Below are positions 52,659 through 61,082 of a stretch of DNA of 64,000 nt, one piece after another. Positions within the stretch are counted from its first letter, which is position 1. Every line of letters begins with the position of its first letter. The notes beneath the pieces were generated by a model, which worked only from the letters and a program-made list of their open reading frames with translations, had not been told where the DNA came from and did not search any database. Source of the DNA: Parvibaculum sp041688015. GTDB lineage: Bacteria > Pseudomonadota > Alphaproteobacteria > Parvibaculales > Parvibaculaceae. The stretch spans positions 62,001 through 126,000 of the forward strand of contig JBDNIY010000007.1 in NCBI GenBank assembly GCA_041688015.1. The letters run 5' to 3'. The translations under genes and the position numbers were made by a program.

Positions 52659-52940
52659 ATGACCAGCGAAACACCAAATCCGCCTCATACGAGCGAACGC
52701 GAACTGATCCTCGACGTGATGGGTCAGCAATGCCCCTTGCCAGTTTTGCGCGCCCGCAAAAGATTGCTCAATCTCGAGCCCGGCACGTTGCTGCGTGTCT
52801 TCGTGACGGACCCTGTTTCGCGCATCGACATGCCGCATTTTTGCATCGAGTCCGGCCATGATCTGATCGAAACCCGCGACCGAGGCACCTGGATCGAATT
52901 TCTGATCCGCCGCGCCACCACCATCAACGACGTGAGCTAG
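52659..52940 (+). CDS. TusA-like sulfurtransferase
   Basis: A 93-residue protein from the ATG at 52659 (MTSETPNPPHTSERELILDV), with AAAAGG upstream. It has the CPxP motif (MGQQCPLPVLRARKRL), the sulfur-carrying Cys of the TusA/SirA family, and the small alpha/beta fold. TusA relays persulfide sulfur to tRNA thiolation and molybdenum cofactor enzymes. The ORF upstream to 52530 is out of character. It converges on the acetyltransferase gene, overlapping its end by 4 bp. Confidence 0.88.
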   Translation: MTSETPNPPHTSERELILDVMGQQCPLPVLRARKRLLNLEPGTLLRVFVTDPVSRIDMPHFCIESGHDLIETRDRGTWIEFLIRRATTINDVS

Positions 52941-53512
52941 GAAAAATCCTCAGCCAAAATGGCGTAGAGAAATTCGTCGCGCCAATGGCCTTGGATAACC
53001 TTAGAACCACGAAAAACCCCTTCGCGCCGCATCCCAAGCCGTTCCATCACGCGCGCTGACGCCTTGTTGCGCTGGTCACACACCGCCACGATACGCTGCA
53101 GCCCCAGCGCGTTGAACCCAGCTTCCAGCAGCGCGCGCGCCGCCTCCACCGCCAAGCCATAACCCCAATAATCTGGGTGCAGCGTATAGCCAAGCTCGCC
53201 CGTCAGATTGTCGCGATCAATAATGCGCATCCCCGCCCCGCCGATCAGCTCGCGCTTAGGCTTCAGCGTCACGGCCAAATCAAAGATGTCGCGTGTTTGC
53301 GCATTTTGGTCATCCAGAAAGCCCTCAATAGCTTCCTTGCTTTGCGCCAGCGTATTGGGCCCCCACACCAGATAGCGCGCCACTTCCTCAAGCGAGGAAT
53401 AGGCATGCACAGCCTTCAGATCACTCTTCTTAAAGTCGCGCAGAATGAGGCGCGGTGTTTCAAGCGGAAGATCAATAGAAGGGGCGGCGCGCGCGCGTCC
53501 TCGCAAATTCAT
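52937..53512 (-). CDS. GNAT N-acetyltransferase, RimJ/RimL type
   Basis: A 191-residue protein. RimJ/RimL-like landmarks are LETPRLILRDFKKSDLKAVH at the start, GELGYTLHPDYWGYGLAVEA (acetyl-CoA site) in the middle, and ASARVMERLGMRREGVFRGS near the end. It acetylates an amine or protein N-terminus; the acceptor is unknown. It overlaps the ArsC-like gene by 4 bp (53509-53512, ATGA-type), so the two are probably translated together. Confidence 0.9.
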   Translation of the reverse strand: MNLRGRARAAPSIDLPLETPRLILRDFKKSDLKAVHAYSSLEEVARYLVWGPNTLAQSKEAIEGFLDDQNAQTRDIFDLAVTLKPKRELIGGAGMRIIDRDNLTGELGYTLHPDYWGYGLAVEAARALLEAGFNALGLQRIVAVCDQRNKASARVMERLGMRREGVFRGSKVIQGHWRDEFLYAILAEDFS

Positions 53513-53877
53513 TTCAGCCCAACTTTCAGGATTTTCTTTTCAGGCTCTTTAAAGCCCGACAATATCTGTGTCTCTGTCTCAAACACCGGTCGCTTGATGA
53601 GCGTGGGATGCGCCACCATCAGCGCGATGGCCTTGGCCTCATTGAGATCGTTTTTGACCGCCTCGTCCAGCCCCCGCCAGGTCGTGCTGGCTTTGTTCAA
53701 CAGTTTCTCCCAGCCCACCGCTTGGGCAAAGCGTTTGACATCGACCTTGGTCACGCCGTCGGCGCGAAGATCGACAAAGTGATGTACCAGCTTTTCAGCG
53801 CTCAGCCAGCTCAGCGCCTTGCGACAGGTATCGCATGTCTTCAAACCATAAACCGTAATCAACGCCACACTCCGCAA
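53509..53877 (-). CDS. ArsC/Spx-family thioredoxin-fold protein (YffB-like)
   Basis: A 122-residue protein. The N-terminal VYGLKTCDTCRKALSWLSAE has the CxxC of the Spx/YffB branch of the ArsC family. The end ETQILSGFKEPE is typical too. The conserved Arg of the phosphate/arsenate loop is in LIKRPVFE. It is probably a glutathione-dependent or regulatory thiol protein rather than a true arsenate reductase; no ars genes are near. It is co-transcribed with the acetyltransferase. Confidence 0.85.
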   Translation of the reverse strand: MRSVALITVYGLKTCDTCRKALSWLSAEKLVHHFVDLRADGVTKVDVKRFAQAVGWEKLLNKASTTWRGLDEAVKNDLNEAKAIALMVAHPTLIKRPVFETETQILSGFKEPEKKILKVGLK

Positions 53878-53957
53878 ACGGTGAACGTAAAAATGCCCCA
53901 GCGAGAGTGCGCCGAGGCATTCAACATAACGGATAGTCAGATTTTACCCAAAGCCGA

Positions 53958-54761
53958 TTAGGCGGCTTTCATCTGTTCGCCACCCATGATCTGGCCTTCC
54001 AGCGCAGATGTAATGGGCTCAACTTGACGATAAATCACAGGTTCCTTCATACCGAGGGTGGCGCGCACTTCTTCAAGCGGCTTATCGAGAAGGTTTTCCC
54101 AGTCGGCCGCTGGCAGCCATTCGGCCGCCTTGCCCAATCGATAGCCCTCACGCACGGCCTTCCAAACACCGGCCTTCGGCGCTTCCTTGGCGGCGTTATG
54201 CGCGCCCATCAGCACGATAAAGCCGATGCCGCGATTGCGCGTCTGCGCGTAATAGAGCGAAAGCTGTGCTAATTCCCCAAGGCCGTCGCGGCCATAGCCT
54301 GTCGTCACATGCCAAAGGTCATGGCTATCGCGCATCCGGTCACTAAACAGCCGGGCGCCCTCGTCGTCTTCAAAGCGCCGCTCCACCACTTCACTTGCTT
54401 CCACAAGCCCGTCGGCGGTCAGGTTCTCTTCAGCCATAAAGTCATGATAGGTGCGACCCAGCGTACCCAGCGGCAGCTGCGCCAAGCGCGCGCGGTCGTT
54501 CAGCAGAGCGATCAGATCGCGCTTTTCTGCAATAATGCGCTTGCCCGTTTCAGAGGCGGCAAAGCGGCGATACATGCGATCGTCGACGTTGCCTGCCAGC
54601 GCGTCGATCACCTTAAACACTTGTGTGGTATCTTCCTTGTCGGCGATCAGCGCACGCATCGCGCGCCAAGCCTTCAAAGGCTCAAGCCGCTTGCGCTTCC
54701 GTGCGTTTTGCACAGGCGTAGTGAGACTTGTGATATTGCTTCTGTTCTCAACAGTCGTCAT
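53958..54761 (-). CDS. Coq4-family ubiquinone biosynthesis protein
   Basis: A 267-residue protein. The Coq4 hallmark is RMRDSHDLWHVTTGYGRDGL, with HDxxH near residues 145-150; the LGTLGRTYHDFMAEENLTAD segment before it is also conserved. Coq4 acts in late ubiquinone assembly; recent work on eukaryotic COQ4 links it to oxidative decarboxylation of the ring. Ubiquinone synthesis also has Coq7 in this window at 60.5 kb. It diverges from a TetR gene 72 bp away. Confidence 0.92.
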   Translation of the reverse strand: MTTVENRSNITSLTTPVQNARKRKRLEPLKAWRAMRALIADKEDTTQVFKVIDALAGNVDDRMYRRFAASETGKRIIAEKRDLIALLNDRARLAQLPLGTLGRTYHDFMAEENLTADGLVEASEVVERRFEDDEGARLFSDRMRDSHDLWHVTTGYGRDGLGELAQLSLYYAQTRNRGIGFIVLMGAHNAAKEAPKAGVWKAVREGYRLGKAAEWLPAADWENLLDKPLEEVRATLGMKEPVIYRQVEPITSALEGQIMGGEQMKAA

Positions 54762-54807
54762 GACCGGAATACCTTTGCTATGATGCCGGAATACGGCTCT
54801 TGCCTAC

Positions 54808-54820
54808 TACCAACATGGTA
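54808..54820. promoter_or_regulatory. 13-bp palindrome in the coq4/tetR divergent gap
   Basis: TACCA-ACA-TGGTA is a perfect inverted repeat with 5-bp arms, 14 bp before the TetR ATG. A second short one (ACAT-AA-ATGT) lies at 54828-54837, overlapping the ATG. Either could be the TetR operator; a 5-bp arm can occur by chance. Confidence 0.4.
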
Positions 54821-54833
54821 TTTGCTTACATAA

Positions 54834-55604
54834 ATGTCAATAACAACCAAGGAATTTATTAAAGTGAGCGCCGTCACCAAGCCAACCCCCCATCAAACCT
54901 CGGCAAAACCAGATGACGCGGGTGCGAGTGACACTATTGTATCTAAGGATCCCAAACGAAGCGTAAAGCGCGTGCGGCGCTCGGCGAGCGAAGCCCGACG
55001 GCTCATTCTGGACGCCGCCGAAGATCGTCTGGCTGCTCAGGGGCCCGAGGGCATCCGCCTTCAGGATATTGCGCGCGACGTCGGCATCTCTCATCCAGCC
55101 ATTCTACATCATTTCGAAAGCCGCGAAGGTCTGGTGCGTGCCCTCATCGCGCGCACTTCAGAGCAACTGCGCGAAAAAATTCTTTCCGCCTTGAAAAGCG
55201 AACGCAGCAACGAAACGCTAGAAGCCAACGACATCGTTACCAACGTCTTTGAAGCCTTGAGTGATCGCGGCACCGCGCGCCTGCTTTCATGGATGTTGCT
55301 CACTGGCCGCTCGCCAGAAAACAGCACGTCAGGCTCGCTCGTCACCGAGATCGCGGGCGAACTGCATGAAAAGCGCAAGGAAGGTGCCATCCGTCAAAAT
55401 CGCCCAGCGCCCGATCATGAAGATACGTTATTCATTGCCATGTTGACGGCCAGCGCCGCCTTTGGTGACGCCATCATCGGGCGTGAACTGGCCAAAGACG
55501 CCGGCCTCGATCAGGCCGGCATCGCGCGCTTTCGCGCTTGGTTTGCCAAGCTGCTCTACAATCATGTCGGCGACACGCAGCATGCCGAAAAGCGCGGCGA
55601 CTAA
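54834..55604 (+). CDS. TetR/AcrR-family regulator
   Basis: A 256-residue protein. It has a 50-residue charged N-terminal arm, then a TetR helix-turn-helix (ARRLILDAAEDRLAAQGPEG then IRLQDIARDVGISHPAILHH). The ligand-binding half is helical (FIAMLTASAAFGDAIIGREL). The ATG at 54834 is followed by an alternative at none nearby, so the long arm is accepted. Its divergence from coq4 makes coq4 the likely target. It ends in a hairpin overlapping its stop codon. Confidence 0.9.
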   Translation: MSITTKEFIKVSAVTKPTPHQTSAKPDDAGASDTIVSKDPKRSVKRVRRSASEARRLILDAAEDRLAAQGPEGIRLQDIARDVGISHPAILHHFESREGLVRALIARTSEQLREKILSALKSERSNETLEANDIVTNVFEALSDRGTARLLSWMLLTGRSPENSTSGSLVTEIAGELHEKRKEGAIRQNRPAPDHEDTLFIAMLTASAAFGDAIIGRELAKDAGLDQAGIARFRAWFAKLLYNHVGDTQHAEKRGD

Positions 55605-55616
55605 ATCGCCGCGCTT
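55590..55616 (+). terminator. Perfect 11-bp hairpin at the end of the TetR gene
   Basis: AAGCGCGGCGA (55590-55600) pairs with TCGCCGCGCTT (55606-55616) around CTAAA, covering the stop codon. No T run follows on the plus strand, so strength is uncertain. Confidence 0.65.
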
Positions 55617-55639
55617 CATTGCTCGTTAGGCGAGCGATC

Positions 55640-55797
55640 TTAATTCAGGCGATAGACCAGCCCAACAGACAGGCTCGCATCATTGTCTGACGACCCGGCA
55701 TAGCGCGTATCGACCGCCGCGCTCAGCGTCATGTCGGCACTCACGTCATAGCTCATGCTCGCGCCCATTTCGGCCCAATTTTCTTTGGACGATGCCC
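55640..55797 (-). other. Detached C-terminal end of the autotransporter barrel (frame +1)
   Basis: In the frame one base off the preceding ORF, 55640-55795 translates as ASSKENWAEMGASMSYDVSA and on to GLVYRLN and a TAA at 55642-55640. This is the expected final strands of an autotransporter beta-barrel. It joins the upstream frame if the G run at 55795-55799 has six instead of five bases. Confidence 0.85.
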
Positions 55798-57651
55798 CCA
55801 AGCAGCGTGAAGCCGCCCGGTCACATTCTCACTGAGCTTGCTGCTCACTTCGCCACCCAGTCGCGCGACAAGGCGGTTGTTGTCTTGCTTGCCATAGCTT
55901 GCCGGGATACCATCACCCGTTTCGCTATAGGCATCGAGCTTAATCTTGCTCCATTCAAGCTCGCCATAGGGCATGAGGTCGATGTTTTCACTGACCGGAA
56001 ATTCGTAGCCCGCCCGCACAGCCACCGCATAGCCCATGCCATCGGTGTCGTCGCGCGATCGGTCCACCGCCGCGCCATTGAGATAATGCCGCTTGGTTTC
56101 AACATTGAGCGCCACAGCTGCTGCCGTTCCATAGAGCCTCACCCCCGAGGCGGGCTCATAAGCCGCCATCACCGAGCCGCCCAGCGCATGGGTACGCACA
56201 TCACCGCCGCGCCACGTGTCCTGTTTGGCCCGATTGCCGATGACACCGACGCCAAAGGCGAGGTTGTTGCCGACATCAAACAAAAAGCCAGTCGTGCCGC
56301 TTAAGGTTTGATTGGAGAAATCATCATATTTGCCAAAGCCCATGGAGCCCGTGGCATAGACGGCGATACGCATATGATCCACGCCTGCGGGCGAGGCATC
56401 ACTCATGCTGCCCGTTTCATTCACCGCATAGAGCGGGCGGTTGCCTTTGAGGCCGGCAAAACTCTTGCCAAAATAGCTCGATAAAATATTGCGTGCCGTA
56501 AAGAACAAGTCGCCCGTGAACTGGCTAACAATGCCCCGCGCCTGTTCAGCCGACGCGCCCGATGCTGCGAGCGAAGCCGCAAGCTCTTCAGGCGAGATCA
56601 GCCCATCCGTTGTCATCAAATAAGCCGTGTCGTGACCAGCAAACGTACCCGTGCCAACAATCAATCGGCCATCAGCCGAAATGCCGCGCGCGTCGTTAAG
56701 AGTCCAGCCCGTAATGTCGATGTCGTGGGCGCTTAGAATATCGACGAGCGATTCCATGCCATCGCTTGGCGTCCAGCGAAACGCCGTATAGACACTACCA
56801 TCAATGTTCTGTCCCGTGATGATATTGCCATCGGCACTGATCGCCTGACCATAGCTCGTCGAGCTCGGCGTCAAGGCACCGAGCCCCGTCATGCCTGTGC
56901 CCACAACCCAGCGAAAAGCCTGATTGCCGTCAACGCTGGCGCTGTAGCCAGTCGCCACGCTGCCATCAGCATTCAGTGCATAAGTGGAACTACTGCCCGC
57001 AAAGTCACCGATAGTGCCAAGCGTCTCAAGCCCACCACCAGACGACCAGCGCATGGCCGTCTGCGTGCCGCCAACATCACTTGATCCGCCGACGAATGAA
57101 CCATTGGACGATACCGAGCTGGCATGGCTTTCCCCGACAACGCCGCTCAGCGCCGCCATGCTGCCGCTGCCTGTTGTCCAGATGAAGGCTTCGGTGGTGC
57201 CGCTATTGTCGCGATCGCCGACAATGACATCACCATCGTCGCTCACGCCTGTGGCCTCGCTTTCAGCCGCATAGGCATTGGTCAGCGCTTCCGGCGTGCC
57301 ACCGATCCAGCGGGTCGCCGCATTACCCACCCCATCATAGGAATAGCCAACGATCACCGTGCCATCAAAGTTCACCGCATTGGCCGAGCCGTCACAGTCA
57401 CCAATGGCACCGCTGATAGGATCAAGCCCAACCATGCCGTCAGCCACGTTCCAGGTAAAAGGCGCATAGCTATCCACATCCGCCGCGCCGACCACCGTGC
57501 TGCCATTACCGCTGATAGCATAGGCAACACTATCGGTGGCGATCGAGCCCAAATCAGTGAAGGCGGTTTCTGCCCATGCCGCTGACGGGACGACCGACAC
57601 CAGCGCCGTGCTGGCAAGCAGCGCCAATGACAATCTGTTCAAATTTCTCAT
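55753..57651 (-). CDS. Autotransporter with HAF-type repeats, frameshifted near the 3' end
   Basis: The uninterrupted frame gives 632 residues. A signal peptide (LNRLSLALLASTALVSVVPS then AAWA) precedes about seven beta-propeller-like repeats of 40-45 residues with (A)xAxSxDGxxxxG cores, such as YAISGNGSTVVGAADVDSYA and GVSDDGDVIVGDRDNSGT. The autotransporter barrel starts at about residue 395. The last 15 residues (HRPKKIGPKWARA) are out of character because a base is missing in a G run at 55795-55799; the correct frame continues to 55640, giving about 670 residues. As read, the final strands are lost and assembly would fail. Confidence 0.9.
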   Translation of the reverse strand: MRNLNRLSLALLASTALVSVVPSAAWAETAFTDLGSIATDSVAYAISGNGSTVVGAADVDSYAPFTWNVADGMVGLDPISGAIGDCDGSANAVNFDGTVIVGYSYDGVGNAATRWIGGTPEALTNAYAAESEATGVSDDGDVIVGDRDNSGTTEAFIWTTGSGSMAALSGVVGESHASSVSSNGSFVGGSSDVGGTQTAMRWSSGGGLETLGTIGDFAGSSSTYALNADGSVATGYSASVDGNQAFRWVVGTGMTGLGALTPSSTSYGQAISADGNIITGQNIDGSVYTAFRWTPSDGMESLVDILSAHDIDITGWTLNDARGISADGRLIVGTGTFAGHDTAYLMTTDGLISPEELAASLAASGASAEQARGIVSQFTGDLFFTARNILSSYFGKSFAGLKGNRPLYAVNETGSMSDASPAGVDHMRIAVYATGSMGFGKYDDFSNQTLSGTTGFLFDVGNNLAFGVGVIGNRAKQDTWRGGDVRTHALGGSVMAAYEPASGVRLYGTAAAVALNVETKRHYLNGAAVDRSRDDTDGMGYAVAVRAGYEFPVSENIDLMPYGELEWSKIKLDAYSETGDGIPASYGKQDNNRLVARLGGEVSSKLSENVTGRLHAAWGHRPKKIGPKWARA

Positions 57652-58032
57652 GCTGATATCCCCCGAATCTTATGGTCACGCGTTTCCACCCAGAAATCAC
57701 TTATAAAATTAATTTTATGTATAAAATAATTATTTAATGAGTCCAATTATTTGAGGCCATACTGGCAGCCCACGTCAGCTCTGCAGGAAAGGCTCGAAAA
57801 CAGCTCGTTTTCCTGCAGGAAAGGCACGCATTTCGAGCCTGATTCCGAGCCTGTTTGCACCCTAAAACGACAAAGTGACGCACCCCTGCTTTTGCCCTAT
57901 AGTGGCAGTCCATCAGGACGGTCGCGGGAATTTCGTGACCCGGCAATCACCTCAAAGCCGAGCCACCTGCAGTCCCGACGACCCTCGAACTCCATTGCTT
58001 CTTTTCAAAACAAGCACGTTCGGGAGAAAAAT
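57652..58032. promoter_or_regulatory. Divergent regulatory gap between the autotransporter and DUF2189 genes
   Basis: About 380 bp with no supported gene. The left part is very AT-rich (57690-57745) and probably holds the autotransporter promoter. The right part has paired direct repeats (see separate entry). The ORF that runs from 57751 into DUF2189 has no family content in its first 94 residues. Confidence 0.5.
57781..57825. repeat. Paired 13-bp direct repeats containing a PstI-like palindrome
   Basis: CTGCAGGAAAGGC occurs at 57781-57793 and 57813-57825, start to start 32 bp, about three helical turns. The second copy lies within TTTCCTGCAGGAAA (57809-57822), a perfect 14-bp palindrome. 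Confidence 0.7.
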
Positions 58033-58896
58033 ATGACCATCAAGAACCCCGTCGAATGGGGATGGACACGATTGTGGAATGCCTTTGCCGCCATCGGCGC
58101 GGCAGGCCCCGCGTTGCACCACATGCAAGAAACCATTCATTCCCCGGCACCTGTCGTGCGCAAAATCAGCATGCATGACGTAACAGACGCCCTAGCCGCA
58201 GGCTTTAAAGACTTCACGACTTTCCGCAGCGATGTTGTTTTTCTCTGCGTCTTCTATCCGCTCATCGGTTTGTTGTTGGCGCAATTCGTTTTCGGCAATG
58301 ACATGCTGCCGTTGCTGTTTCCCATCGCCTCAGGCTTCGCGCTGGTCGGACCCTTTGCTGCCATTGGCCTTTATGAGATGAGCCGCCGTCACGAAAAAGG
58401 CTTGCCGACAAGTTGGATGCACGCCTTCGATGTATTGCGTTCGCCAGCCATCGGCTCGATTGCCGTGCTCGGCCTTTTCCTCGTCGCCATCTTTCTCGCT
58501 TGGCTGGCAACAGCTTGGGCGATTTTCAATTTGACGCTCGGCCCGGATACGCCAACCTCGCTATCAGCTTTTGCCAACGACATCGCCTTCACGCTCAACG
58601 GCCACACCATGTTGATCGTCGGCGTCAGCGTCGGTTTTCTCTTTGCTGTTCTGGCCATGTCGGTCAGCGTGGTCTCGTTCCCACTGCTGCTCGACCGCGA
58701 TGTCGGCCTTGATACAGCCTTCACGACTTCCGTCCGTGCCGTCTGGATGAACCCCGGGCCCATGGCGCTCTGGGGCTTCATCGTCGCCGCCACACTCTTC
58801 ATCGGCTCGCTTCCCATGCTGATCGGTCTGGCCGTTGTCATGCCCACGCTGGGTCACGCCACATGGCATCTCTATCGACGGATGATCAGCCACTGA
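58033..58896 (+). CDS. DUF2189 multi-pass membrane protein
   Basis: A 287-residue protein from the ATG at 58033 (MTIKNPVEWGWTRLWNAFAA), with GGGAG 6 bp upstream. It has about six membrane helices (VVFLCVFYPLIGLLLAQFVF onward), with EMSRRHEKGLPTSWMHAF and LLLDRDVGLDTAFTTSVRAV as the conserved DUF2189 loops. The function is unknown; it is common in Alphaproteobacteria. It stands alone and is followed by a terminator and tRNA-Leu. Confidence 0.88.
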   Translation: MTIKNPVEWGWTRLWNAFAAIGAAGPALHHMQETIHSPAPVVRKISMHDVTDALAAGFKDFTTFRSDVVFLCVFYPLIGLLLAQFVFGNDMLPLLFPIASGFALVGPFAAIGLYEMSRRHEKGLPTSWMHAFDVLRSPAIGSIAVLGLFLVAIFLAWLATAWAIFNLTLGPDTPTSLSAFANDIAFTLNGHTMLIVGVSVGFLFAVLAMSVSVVSFPLLLDRDVGLDTAFTTSVRAVWMNPGPMALWGFIVAATLFIGSLPMLIGLAVVMPTLGHATWHLYRRMISH

Positions 58897-58917
58897 ACGC
58901 AGCGCTCAACAACAAGC

Positions 58918-58949
58918 AAGGGGCCTAACCAATTTGGTCAGGCCCCTTT
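58918..58949 (+). terminator. Rho-independent terminator after the DUF2189 gene
   Basis: AAGGGGCCT (58918-58926) pairs with AGGCCCCTT (58940-58948), with an inner ACCA/TGGT stem and a short T run. Confidence 0.88.
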
Positions 58950-58987
58950 GTCTTGCGTAACGCTATCAAATTTTGAAATTTTAATAT

Positions 58988-59073
58988 TGGTGCCCCTGGC
59001 CGGACTTGAACCAGCACGTCCTTGCGGACAGCAGATTTTGAGTCTGCCGCGTCTACCATTCCACCACAGGGGC
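58988..59073 (-). tRNA. tRNA-Leu (anticodon CAA)
   Basis: On the minus strand: acceptor GCCCCTG/CAGGGGC, anticodon stem GCAGA/TCTGC with loop CTCAAAA (anticodon CAA, reading TTG), a long variable arm (TGTCCGCAAGGACG) as expected for class II Leu tRNA, T loop TTCAAGT and an encoded CCA. Confidence 0.96.
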
Positions 59074-59254
59074 CCTGCGCGAAGGCCCGCATATTAGTCG
59101 GGCGCGCCAAGTGTTCAAACAAAAAGTGCCGAAAATACGCCTCTTTTTCAACCTTTATGTCGAATGAGGCAGGTCAGCCCACCTCGCGCCTCATTCATGG
59201 ACAAATCACGCCCCTTGCTGCTACATCGCGATGAAGCAAAAATAGAGGCTTGCC

Positions 59255-59836
59255 ATGTTGCGTCGGCTCTACGACTGGACCATCAAACTGTCAGCCAGCC
59301 GCCACGCCCCTTGGGCGCTCGGCGCCGTCTCAGCCGCTGAAAGCTCCGTCTTTCCGCTCCCCCCCGACATCATCTTGATCCCGATGGTGCTGGCGCGGCG
59401 CGACAAAGCCTGGATCTATGCCGCCATTTGCACAGCCGCCTCCGTGATCGGCGGTATTCTTGGTTATGCCATCGGTTATTTCCTGTTTGACACTATCGGC
59501 ATGTATGTCCTCAACCTCTACGGCTATCAGGATGCTTTCCAGAGCTTTGCCTCGCGCTACAACGACTATGGCGTTTGGATCGTCCTGATCGCAGGCATCA
59601 CGCCCTTCCCCTATAAAGTCATCACCATTGCCAGCGGTGTCACGGGGCTTAATTTCTTCGTCTTCATGCTCGCCAGCATCGTCGCGCGGGGCGCACGTTT
59701 CTTTCTTGTGTCGGCCCTTCTGTGGTGGTTTGGCGAACCTATTCGCGCTTTTATCGACCGCTATTTCGGCTTGCTCACAATCGTCTTCATGGTTTTGCTG
59801 ATCGGCGGTTTTGTCGTCGCGCGCTATCTGGTCTGA
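59255..59836 (+). CDS. DedA/YqaA-type inner-membrane protein (VTT/SNARE-associated domain)
   Basis: A 193-residue protein with about five membrane helices. The YqaA-like core has AESSVFPLPPDIILIPMVLA, ASVIGGILGYAIGYFLFDTI and GITPFPYKVITIASGVTGLN. DedA relatives act in membrane lipid (undecaprenyl phosphate or phosphatidylethanolamine) translocation. The amphipathic re-entrant segment with Glu/Pro is kept. It precedes dsbB by 140 bp on the same strand but probably has its own promoter. Confidence 0.88.
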   Translation: MLRRLYDWTIKLSASRHAPWALGAVSAAESSVFPLPPDIILIPMVLARRDKAWIYAAICTAASVIGGILGYAIGYFLFDTIGMYVLNLYGYQDAFQSFASRYNDYGVWIVLIAGITPFPYKVITIASGVTGLNFFVFMLASIVARGARFFLVSALLWWFGEPIRAFIDRYFGLLTIVFMVLLIGGFVVARYLV

Positions 59837-59975
59837 GGTCATTTTCACCCGCTTCAACAAGGCGCAGAGGCAGCCAATCTGCGCCTTTGGCATGTGAATT
59901 ACGACCAAATGCCCCACCCCCTGCATCCTTTGGACGCAAGCGACAAACACCCCTTAACCGTGCTTTGATGAGGGC

Positions 59976-60500
59976 ATGTTGAATCGCATCCCCACTCATT
60001 TCATCCCTTGGCTTGTATTGGCTGCGAGCGTCGCAACGCTCGGGGGGGCTTATTTTTTCCAATACGCGTTGGGCTACGCACCTTGCCATCTCTGCTTGCA
60101 GGAACGCCTGCCTTATATTTTCGCCATCGGTGCTGCCCTCGTCGCAGGCATCCTTTCGCGTGAAGCCAATCTGGGCTTTGCCCCGATCATCTTTCTCGGC
60201 CTCTGCACGCTTGCCTTTGCCATCGGTGCGGGCCTGTCAGGGTTTCACGCAGGCGTTGAATATCAATGGTGGCCCGGCCCATCAAGCTGCACTGGCGGCG
60301 GGCTCGTCGCCCATTCGCTCGACGCCCTGACGGCCGAGCTGCAATCAGGCCAACACATTCCACAATGCGATCAAGCTGCATGGACGCTTTTTGGCGTTTC
60401 CCTAGCGGGTTACAACATGGTGATTTCGCTCGCCCTCACCGTTCTCTCAAGCCTGCCCGTCGTCCGCTTCTATCGCGAAGCGCGTGGTGAAGCTCTATGA
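59976..60500 (+). CDS. dsbB: Disulfide bond formation protein B (DsbB family)
   Basis: A 174-residue protein with four membrane helices. The first redox pair is CHLC (37-40) in GYAPCHLCLQERLPYIFAIG, and the second loop has SSCTGGG and IPQCDQAAW, the second pair. DsbB oxidises DsbA and passes electrons to ubiquinone. Its stop overlaps the coq7 start by 4 bp (60497-60500), a layout that joins the disulphide-forming enzyme with synthesis of its quinone partner. Confidence 0.92.
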   Translation: MLNRIPTHFIPWLVLAASVATLGGAYFFQYALGYAPCHLCLQERLPYIFAIGAALVAGILSREANLGFAPIIFLGLCTLAFAIGAGLSGFHAGVEYQWWPGPSSCTGGGLVAHSLDALTAELQSGQHIPQCDQAAWTLFGVSLAGYNMVISLALTVLSSLPVVRFYREARGEAL

Positions 60501-61063
60501 GTGACAAAACAAAAGCCCAACCAGGGCGTGCCGAAGAGGCCGCCATCAAAGAGATGATCCGTGTCAATCATGCAGGCGAATATGGGGCAGTCCGTATCTA
60601 TGAAGGCCAACTTGCCGTCTTCAAACACCTGCCGCATAAACGTGACACTGCAGACGCGCTGTCACGCATGGCCAAGGACGAAGAAGTCCACCTCGCCCGC
60701 TTCGACAAGATCGTCAACGAACGCTGCGTGCGCCCCACCGCACTCAATCCGATCTGGCATGTCGCTGGTTTTGCGCTCGGGGCCGCCACCGCTCTCATGG
60801 GCGAAAAAGCCGCTCACGCTTGCACCGAAGCGGTTGAAACCGTGATCGATGAACACTACGCCGCCCAAGTCAAACGCCTCGACGCCATGGGCGAGGCTGA
60901 GCGCCCCTTACGCGACACCATTGAGCAATTTCGTCTGGAAGAATTACAACACCGCGACGAGGCGATCGAGAAAGGCGCCAAGGAAGCGCCTGCCTACCCG
61001 CTGCTTTCAGGCGTCATCAAGGGGGCCTGCCGGCTCGCCATCAAGCTCTCTGAAAAAGCCTGA
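60497..61063 (+). CDS. coq7: Demethoxyubiquinone hydroxylase (Coq7/UbiF-replacing di-iron enzyme)
   Basis: A 188-residue protein. Di-iron ligands are seen in IRVNHAGEYGAVRIYEGQLA (Glu), AKDEEVHLARF (ExxH), ACTEAVETVIDEHY (Glu) and RLEELQHRDEAI (ExxH). It hydroxylates demethoxyubiquinone at C6 in ubiquinone synthesis. The coupling to DsbB by an ATGA overlap is common in Alphaproteobacteria. The length matches the family (about 170-190). Confidence 0.95.
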   Translation: MSDKTKAQPGRAEEAAIKEMIRVNHAGEYGAVRIYEGQLAVFKHLPHKRDTADALSRMAKDEEVHLARFDKIVNERCVRPTALNPIWHVAGFALGAATALMGEKAAHACTEAVETVIDEHYAAQVKRLDAMGEAERPLRDTIEQFRLEELQHRDEAIEKGAKEAPAYPLLSGVIKGACRLAIKLSEKA

Positions 61064-61082
61064 CCCCCTTAAAGTCTGACCC

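Noticed and set aside
53509..53877. True arsenate reductase
   Set aside because: It has CxxC and the Spx/YffB pattern, and no ars genes are adjacent.
57751..58032. N-terminal 94-residue extension of the DUF2189 protein
   Set aside because: Unlike the family, and a good Shine-Dalgarno precedes the ATG at 58033; the stretch holds regulatory-type repeats instead.
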